Positions 59,228 to 64,000 of a DNA stretch of 64,000 nt are shown in pieces; within the stretch, counting starts at the first letter, position 1, and the number at the start of each line of letters is the position of its first letter. A program made the translations under genes and the position numbers. The notes under the pieces are model-generated. The model worked only from the letters and a program-made list of their open reading frames with translations. It ran no database searches and was not told the DNA's origin. This DNA is from Planctomycetaceae bacterium (lineage in GTDB: Bacteria; Planctomycetota; Phycisphaerae; Tepidisphaerales; Tepidisphaeraceae): the NCBI GenBank assembly GCA_027487775.1, contig JAIYCY010000023.1, positions 1 to 64,000 on the forward strand. The letters are read 5' to 3'.

Positions 59228-60166
59228 ATGGTCGAACAACTTCATGGGCTGAGGGTTACCGTGTTGCGTGGCGGGCCGAGTTCCGAGCGGGAGATTTCTC
59301 TCGTCAGCGGCCGGGCGGTGGCTGCGGGCTTGCGTGAGTCGGGTCACGATGTATTTGAATCCGACATCTCGCCCGACGATCTTTCGGCACTGGATCGGCC
59401 CTGTGATGTGGTCTTTCCGGTGTTGCACGGCGCGTTTGGCGAGGATGGTCAGGTGCAGTCGATTCTGGAATCGCGGAGCATTCCATTCGTCGGTTCGGGA
59501 AGTCATGCGTCTGCGCTTGCGATCGACAAGCTCGCGACCAAGCGGAAGTGGATCGAGGCCGGCATTCCGACGCCGACGTTTCATGTAGCGACACGAGCCG
59601 ATCCCACGCCCGGCCCGATCGTCGGGCCATGCGTCGTCAAGAGCCTTCGATCTGGCAGCAGCATCGGCGTGCACGTCATAGCATCGGGTGATGCCAATGA
59701 GATTGCGAGGCGAATCGATGAGTTGGTCTCTGTCGAGGGTGTCGCGCTGATCGAGGAGTTTGTTCGCGGGGTCGAGATTACGGTGGGCGTTCTTCACGAT
59801 CGCACGCTGCCCGCGATCCGGATCGTTTACGACGACGGCTTTTTCGACTTCACAAGCAAGTATGGCACGAACGGGGCGACGCACAGTTTCGACACGACGC
59901 TGCCCGATCCGCTGATCCACACGATTGGCCAGACGGTGCTGGGAGCGCATCGGTTGATCGGTTGTCGAGATCTTTCACGGACAGATGTGATGATCGATGC
60001 GTCGGGGAGGTTTTATTTGCTGGAGATCAATACGTTGCCCGGCTTCACGCCGCGGAGCCTGCTGCCTGAGGCGGCGGGCCGAGCGGGCATCCCGTTCGCG
60101 ATGCTGGTCGACCAACTCGTTCGCGTCGCCGCCGAGCGCGGGCCGCGCGTGGAGCGGCAACAATGA
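59228..60166 (+). CDS. ddl: D-alanine--D-alanine ligase
   Basis: A 312-residue ATP-grasp ligase: VTVLRGGPSSEREISLVSGRAVAAGLRESGH (the family's GGxSxEREVSL), VFPVLHGAFGEDGQVQSILE, VVKSLRSGSSIGVHVI and the C-terminal SRTDVMIDASGRFYLLEINTLPGFTPRSLLPEAA with metal-binding Glu/Asn. It joins two D-alanines for peptidoglycan precursors. This suggests the organism makes peptidoglycan, in line with Phycisphaerae. No other mur genes are adjacent. Confidence 0.94.
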   Translation: MVEQLHGLRVTVLRGGPSSEREISLVSGRAVAAGLRESGHDVFESDISPDDLSALDRPCDVVFPVLHGAFGEDGQVQSILESRSIPFVGSGSHASALAIDKLATKRKWIEAGIPTPTFHVATRADPTPGPIVGPCVVKSLRSGSSIGVHVIASGDANEIARRIDELVSVEGVALIEEFVRGVEITVGVLHDRTLPAIRIVYDDGFFDFTSKYGTNGATHSFDTTLPDPLIHTIGQTVLGAHRLIGCRDLSRTDVMIDASGRFYLLEINTLPGFTPRSLLPEAAGRAGIPFAMLVDQLVRVAAERGPRVERQQ

Positions 60167-60261
60167 CGACAACGCGTACGCGCAGGCACGACGCCGCCAG
60201 TTGAGGAGGGAGTCTGTTTGCATCCCGAAGACCACCGTGGACACGAAGATCAGAATGGCGA

Positions 60262-61506
60262 CTAGGTTGTGTAGTCGGCGTTGATTCGGATGTATTCGCG
60301 CGTGAGGTCGCAGGTATAGAGGATGGCTTGGCCGGAGCCGATGCCGCAGTTGAGATGGACATCGACTTCGCGTGTGTTGAGGGATTGGCTGACGAGGGCG
60401 GGGTTGAAGGGGAGTGGGGTTCCGTGTTTGAAGAGTGTATGTCCTTGGATGTTGAGCGTGGCGCGGTCGGGATTGAAGGTGGCGTGGGTGAGACCTGCGG
60501 CACTGACGATGCGGCCCCAATTGGGGTCATTTCCGTGCATGGCGCATTTAACGAGGTTGCTGTTGGCGATGGCGCGTGCGATGAGCGCGGCGTCGTGGTC
60601 TGATTTGGCCTTCTGGACGCGGATGATGACGACTTTGGTGGCACCTTCGCCGTCGGAGACGACGAGCTTGGCGAGCTCGGTGCAGAGATCAGCGAGCGCG
60701 GAGGCGAACTTTCGCTCGGCGGGGGTGGAACTGAGCTTTGTGGTGCTGGCCCCGCTGGCGAGGATGGCGACGGTGTCGTTGGTGCTGGTGTGATCGTCGA
60801 CGAGGCAGGCATTGAAGCTGGATTGGATGCTGGAAGAGAGGAGCCGTCGGAGTTGTACGGGTGGTATGTCGGCGTCGGTGGTGAGATAGGCGAGCATGGT
60901 GGCGTGAAGTTTCTTCGACGCGTTTGGCTGTGCGGTGCGTGAGGATGGCAGGGCAAGTCGAGGGCCGATCATGCCCGCGCCTTTGACGACGCCAGCGATG
61001 GTGATGTTGCTGCGACCGATGCGGAGGGTGCGGGCGGCGGTCTTGGGGAATGCGTCGGTGGTCATGATCGCGTCGCGGAACGCGTGCGCATGAGATTCGG
61101 AGTCGCCGAGGTTTGCGAAGGCGTCGTGGATGCCGTCGCGAACCTTGGTCATGGGAAGCGGATGTCCGATGACACCGGTGCTTGAGGGGAGGATGTGCGT
61201 GGGATCCGCGTGGAGGAGCTTGGCGGTGATGTCGCACATATTGCGAGCGTCGCGTAGGCCTTGCTTGCCCGTGCAGGCGTTTGCGTTTCCGCTGTTGACG
61301 ACGATCGCGTGGAGTTTTCCGGACCGGATGTGATCGCGTCCGATTTCGACAGGCGCGGCGCAGACCTGGTTGGTCGTGAAGACGGCGGCTGCGGGGACGG
61401 GTCGATCCGCAACGAGGAGTGCGACGTCGGGCTTTCCGCTGGCCTTGATCCCGGCGCGAACGCCAGCGGCGCGAAAGCCCTTGGGGCTGAGCAGGTGGAG
61501 TGACAT
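60262..61506 (-). CDS. argJ: Bifunctional ornithine acetyltransferase/N-acetylglutamate synthase
   Basis: A 414-residue enzyme of arginine synthesis. Features: FRAAGVRAGIKASGKPDVALLVADRPVPAAAVFTTNQVCAAPV, IVVNSGNANACTGKQG, VVKGAGMIGP, HATMLAYLTTDADI with the self-cleavage Thr nucleophile, DDHTSTNDTVAILASG and CAMHGNDPNWGRIVSAAG. The precursor cuts itself before that Thr into alpha and beta chains. About 15 residues (RLALPSSRTAQPNAS) are inserted between GAGMIGP and the Thr region, compared with the usual GSGMIAPNMATML. It stands alone. Confidence 0.94.
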   Translation of the reverse strand: MSLHLLSPKGFRAAGVRAGIKASGKPDVALLVADRPVPAAAVFTTNQVCAAPVEIGRDHIRSGKLHAIVVNSGNANACTGKQGLRDARNMCDITAKLLHADPTHILPSSTGVIGHPLPMTKVRDGIHDAFANLGDSESHAHAFRDAIMTTDAFPKTAARTLRIGRSNITIAGVVKGAGMIGPRLALPSSRTAQPNASKKLHATMLAYLTTDADIPPVQLRRLLSSSIQSSFNACLVDDHTSTNDTVAILASGASTTKLSSTPAERKFASALADLCTELAKLVVSDGEGATKVVIIRVQKAKSDHDAALIARAIANSNLVKCAMHGNDPNWGRIVSAAGLTHATFNPDRATLNIQGHTLFKHGTPLPFNPALVSQSLNTREVDVHLNCGIGSGQAILYTCDLTREYIRINADYTT

Positions 61507-61536
61507 GCGCTAGAGGATAGCGAATCGCGTTCAGGA

Positions 61537-61934
61537 TCAAATGGCGGAGCGACGGTTCTGACGAGTGGCGGAGTCGTCGACGAGAGAACTGGCGCGTGAG
61601 TGTGCGTGTGGGGTGAAGGCGGTGAGTGCGGGGGCTGGCAGTGATTGGCCGTAGTTGCGTGCGAGTGCGACGAGGTCGGCGAAATCGACTTTTCCCGTGA
61701 CGTCATGGGTGAAGTTTCCGCCGGCCCAGATTTTGGAGACTGTGTTGTAGTACCGGGCGAGCGCGAGGAGGTCGCTGAATCCGACAGATCGATCGAGACT
61801 GGCATCGCCATCGAGGAGCGGTTGTCCATGTTGATGGTGCCGGTCATTTCATAGACACCCGAACCGGGCACGAGGCTTCCGACGAGGCGATGTGGCTTGA
61901 TCTGGATTTGAAGAATTGCCCGATTAACCCAATT
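61537..61934 (-). pseudogene. Frameshifted C-terminal remnant of a dockerin-like protein
   Basis: In one minus-strand frame a segment reads IQIKPHRLVGSLVPGSGVYEMTGTI (about 61910-61830). The other frame then continues DGDASLDRSVGFSDLLALARYYN and GKVDFADLVALARNYGQSLPAPALTAFTPHAHS, ending TGA at 61539-61537. The second frame has a stop just upstream, so a one-base shift near 61820 divides what looks like one protein. The two EF-hand-like repeats match those of the dockerin proteins at 52296-54152 and 63640-64000. No N-terminal part is present: the coding signal is lost at the 12-bp repeats beginning near 61940. Sequencing error is possible. Confidence 0.6.
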
Positions 61935-61939
61935 GGCAC

Positions 61940-62005
61940 GATCGAAACATCGATCGAAACATCGACCGAAGCATTGATCGAAACATCGACCGAAGCATCG
62001 ATCGA
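61940..62005. repeat. 12-bp tandem repeats next to the dockerin remnant
   Basis: About five and a half units of ATCGAAACATCG/ACCGAAGCAT(C/T)G. The 18-mer at 61960-61977 is identical to 14926-14943 in the ABC-2 permease gene. Confidence 0.9.
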
Positions 62006-62164
62006 CCGGCGTTCGATCACGGGTCGATTTCCGGGGGCATGCTTTTGCCTGGCCGATTGCAAGCGACATCTTTGTCGCAACACGGGTCGTTTTTTGACGG
62101 ATCTGCGGGACCGCACCAGCGCGCTGATGGAGTGACAATACTCGGGCCGCTGCGTGCGACAGAT

Positions 62165-63364
62165 TTATGGCCGTGGTCGGTCGGGATAATCCTGAGCGTC
62201 CTGCCATGCGACGTTGTCAATGACCTGATTTCCGCGTTCGCCGGCGATCTGAAAGGAGGTTCTGCCGAACGAGGTCGAGACGACATTGCCTTGCACGGTG
62301 TTGTTGGTTGAGAGGATCCGAAGTGCGAAGTGACGATCTGTATGGGTCGGTGCACGTGTGTCGTAGATCGTGTTTCCGACGACACGGTTTCGGTTCGCGA
62401 CCGATGGCGTGGGCTCGGCGGTCGCGTCAACGAGGTAGATCGCCTCACTGCCGGCATCGATGATCACGTTGCCCTGGATCACGTTGTCGGAAGACTGTAC
62501 GAACACTGACTGGTAGCGTGAGTTTCGGATGATGTTGCCGCGCAGCGTGTTGTGGGTGGATGATGAGAGCACAAACAGTCCGCGTCCGTGGTTCTCGATC
62601 AGGTTGTTTTCGACGAGGTTGTTGCGAGCGCCGTTGGGCAGACGAATGCCGGCGTAGCCCGAGTCGATCTGAACGGCTGAGGTGATGTGGTTGAACGCCA
62701 CGTAACAGTCGGTGTGTCCGCTGAGATTGATGCTGCCGTTTGAGATCGAGTTAAAGCGGTTGTGTGTGATGGTGATGTTCTTGCATCCGGCGCTTGCGTA
62801 GGCGGCCTTTCCGATGTTTTCGTTGAATAGATTGTTTGAGAAGGTGATGTCGGAAGAATCCTCAAGCCGCACGATGCCGCCAACGAATTCGACCTGATGA
62901 AATCCGATGTTGCGGCATCGCTGCAGCATCACGGTTCTGCTCCGGTTGTTGAGTGTGAGGTTTGCGATCACGGCTCCCTTGCCGTCGAGCCTTTTGTTCC
63001 AGAGGAGATAGTGTGACTCATCTCGCCGCTCGATGATGGTGTTTCCGATTCCATCGCCGATGAGATTCACGCCCGGGCGCAGTCGCAAGTGCCCGGCGAC
63101 GAGATAGGTGCCTCGCGGAATGTAGAGCGTGTCGTGATCCGGGTCATTGTCGATGGACACGATCGCATCGTTGAGAATGGAGGTCTGATCATCTGTGGTG
63201 TTGGGAGTGAGTCCGAAGTCCGCGGCGCTGAGCGCGCGGGACCGGGCGTATTCCGCACCGCCGACGCGCCATGCATCCGCATCGGGTGCCCCTTGCGTGA
63301 TGTCGGCATGAGACAGCAAAAGCGAAACAGCAGCGACGACTGCGCATAGTTGGCGGAGGTGCAT
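62165..63364 (-). CDS. Secreted right-handed parallel beta-helix protein
   Basis: A 399-residue protein with a signal peptide (about 1-25, ending TQG). It has the pectate-lyase-superfamily start SAADFGLTPNTTDDQTSILNDAIVSID, then IPRGTYLVAGHLRLRPGVNLIGDG, followed by many beta-helix rungs (NITITHNRFNSISNGSINLSG, NLVENNLIENHGRGLFVLSS, NTLRGNIIRNSRYQSVFVQSSDNVIQGNVI). Such proteins bind or cleave polysaccharides; catalytic residues for a specific lyase family are not evident. A NosD-like carbohydrate-binding role is an alternative. Confidence 0.82.
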   Translation of the reverse strand: MHLRQLCAVVAAVSLLLSHADITQGAPDADAWRVGGAEYARSRALSAADFGLTPNTTDDQTSILNDAIVSIDNDPDHDTLYIPRGTYLVAGHLRLRPGVNLIGDGIGNTIIERRDESHYLLWNKRLDGKGAVIANLTLNNRSRTVMLQRCRNIGFHQVEFVGGIVRLEDSSDITFSNNLFNENIGKAAYASAGCKNITITHNRFNSISNGSINLSGHTDCYVAFNHITSAVQIDSGYAGIRLPNGARNNLVENNLIENHGRGLFVLSSSTHNTLRGNIIRNSRYQSVFVQSSDNVIQGNVIIDAGSEAIYLVDATAEPTPSVANRNRVVGNTIYDTRAPTHTDRHFALRILSTNNTVQGNVVSTSFGRTSFQIAGERGNQVIDNVAWQDAQDYPDRPRP

Positions 63365-63639
63365 GGTCTAATCGTCCCCGGATCGAAGGCGGTGTGCAAT
63401 CAATTCTTTGCGTGAGCTTTGAAGTGAAACCCGCGAGGACTTTTGGGGATTGCGTGCGTCATGGCGGCAAACCCACGAGAACCTGCGGGGCATGCGTGAG
63501 GGGTTTTGCGATGCCCCAACATGGCGCAGGCCATCCCTTTGTCGGGCAGCCGATGGCTAAGAGGCTCAGCGCATGGGCTGAGGCGGAGGTATCGGACGCG
63601 GCTGGGGGTTCGAGGGGTTGGCGGGTGGTGGGATTGGGG
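63365..63639. other. Intergenic region with a weak inverted repeat
   Basis: A 275-base gap. GGGGCAT (63487-63493) and ATGCCCC (63511-63517) could pair across a 17-base loop, but no T run follows. No convincing gene is seen. Confidence 0.4.
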
Positions 63640-64000
63640 TTAGATGATGGGTTCGTTGCGGCTGGGGTTGAGCGGTTCGGCGCGATGTAGTTTGGGTGAG
63701 GAGGCATCGCGGATGAAGGAGACGGTGGCGCGAGTGGCCGAGAAAAACGACGTGGTGGCGGGTGGGCTGCCGAGAGCGCGTGCGAAGTCGGCGGGGAGGG
63801 ATTGGCCGTAGGCCCTTGCGAGGATCACGAGGTCGCTGAATCCGACGAGGCCGTCGGATGAGTAGTCGAAGTTTCCTTGGGAGTAGGTTCGTCCGGATTG
63901 GTTGAAGTTGCGGGAGAGCGCGAGCAGGTCATTGAAATCGACGCGTCGATCGCGATTGGCATCGCCGCGGAGGATGTGGAAGTTTTGGGGGTCCAGTCGG
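63640..64000 (-). CDS. Dockerin-like repeat protein, cut by the right window edge
   Basis: The minus-strand frame is open from base 64000 to a TAA at 63642-63640, giving about 119 C-terminal residues. It reads LDPQNFHILRGDANRDRRVDFNDLLALSRNFNQ and DSSDGLVGFSDLVILARAYGQSLPADFAR-like segments, i.e. two EF-hand/dockerin repeats, followed by a Ser/Thr/Ala-rich tail ending SRNEPII. No PEP-CTERM follows. The N-terminal part is outside the window, so the main domain is unknown. It is one of three dockerin-like C-termini within 12 kb. Confidence 0.75.
   Translation of the reverse strand, partial: RLDPQNFHILRGDANRDRRVDFNDLLALSRNFNQSGRTYSQGNFDYSSDGLVGFSDLVILARAYGQSLPADFARALGSPPATTSFFSATRATVSFIRDASSPKLHRAEPLNPSRNEPII

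Overview
The window looks like part of a chromosome from a planctomycete, most likely class Phycisphaerae. This is an inference from gene content: seven proteins carry C-terminal PEP-CTERM sorting tags, two have prepilin-type N-termini of the kind common in this phylum, there are dockerin-like calcium-binding repeats with a recurring ALARNYGQSLP-type ending, and DUF1570, DUF6807, GYF_2 and XylR-type regulator genes are present. Base composition is GC-rich and coding density is high on both strands. No phage, insertion sequence, CRISPR array or rRNA operon was seen.

Layout. 1-7 kb: an edge-truncated unknown gene, ribosomal genes rpmA and rpmB head to head, an APC amino-acid permease, a GYF_2 membrane protein and a large secreted clan GH-A glycoside hydrolase. 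7-13 kb: tRNA-Arg(CCT), then a small polysaccharide-use block (XylR/AraC regulator, prepilin-like protein, PEP-CTERM protein, secreted glycoside hydrolase) and a TadG-like protein. 13-20 kb: a TlpA-like thioredoxin, an operon-like run of ABC-2 permease, two-helix membrane protein and an MIT-AAA ATPase resembling Vps4/CdvC, then Lon. 20-32 kb: Hsp20, a TPR-like membrane protein, an M50-type membrane protease, a second PEP-CTERM/prepilin pair, nusA, a degenerate HprK-like gene with a DUF6807 gene, PilT, a DUF2103-like gene, a PEP-CTERM protein and a peroxiredoxin. 32-40 kb: a Gfo/Idh/MocA oxidoreductase, tRNA-Ser, tRNA-Gln, a SulP transporter, tRNA-Arg(ACG), kdsB overlapping pyrG, and a LolD-type ATPase. 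40-46 kb: three secreted phosphatases of three different folds (purple-acid-type, PhoD, PhoA), all PEP-CTERM tagged. 46-52 kb: a LolC/E-type permease, a BrnT/BrnA-like toxin-antitoxin pair whose toxin is interrupted by an amber codon, lysS, a DUF1570 putative metallopeptidase and a HAD phosphatase. 52-64 kb: a protein with both dockerin and PEP-CTERM, galE, galU, a DUF255 thioredoxin-fold protein, ddl, argJ, a frameshifted dockerin remnant, a parallel beta-helix protein and an edge-truncated dockerin protein.

Themes. Much of the window serves the cell surface: secreted hydrolases and phosphatases with sorting tags, prepilin-like partners, envelope precursor synthesis (kdsB/pyrG, galE/galU, ddl) and lipoprotein-export-like ABC subunits. 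No exosortase gene lies in the window, so sorting of the tagged proteins would depend on genes elsewhere. Many proteins contain linkers encoded by short tandem DNA repeats, including a 12-bp repeat type found at several loci.

The strongest leads are the Vps4-like MIT-AAA operon, the triple PEP-CTERM phosphatase cluster (two of whose genes share a 54-nt identical tag at the DNA level), the repeated prepilin/PEP-CTERM pairing, and the nonsense-interrupted toxin.
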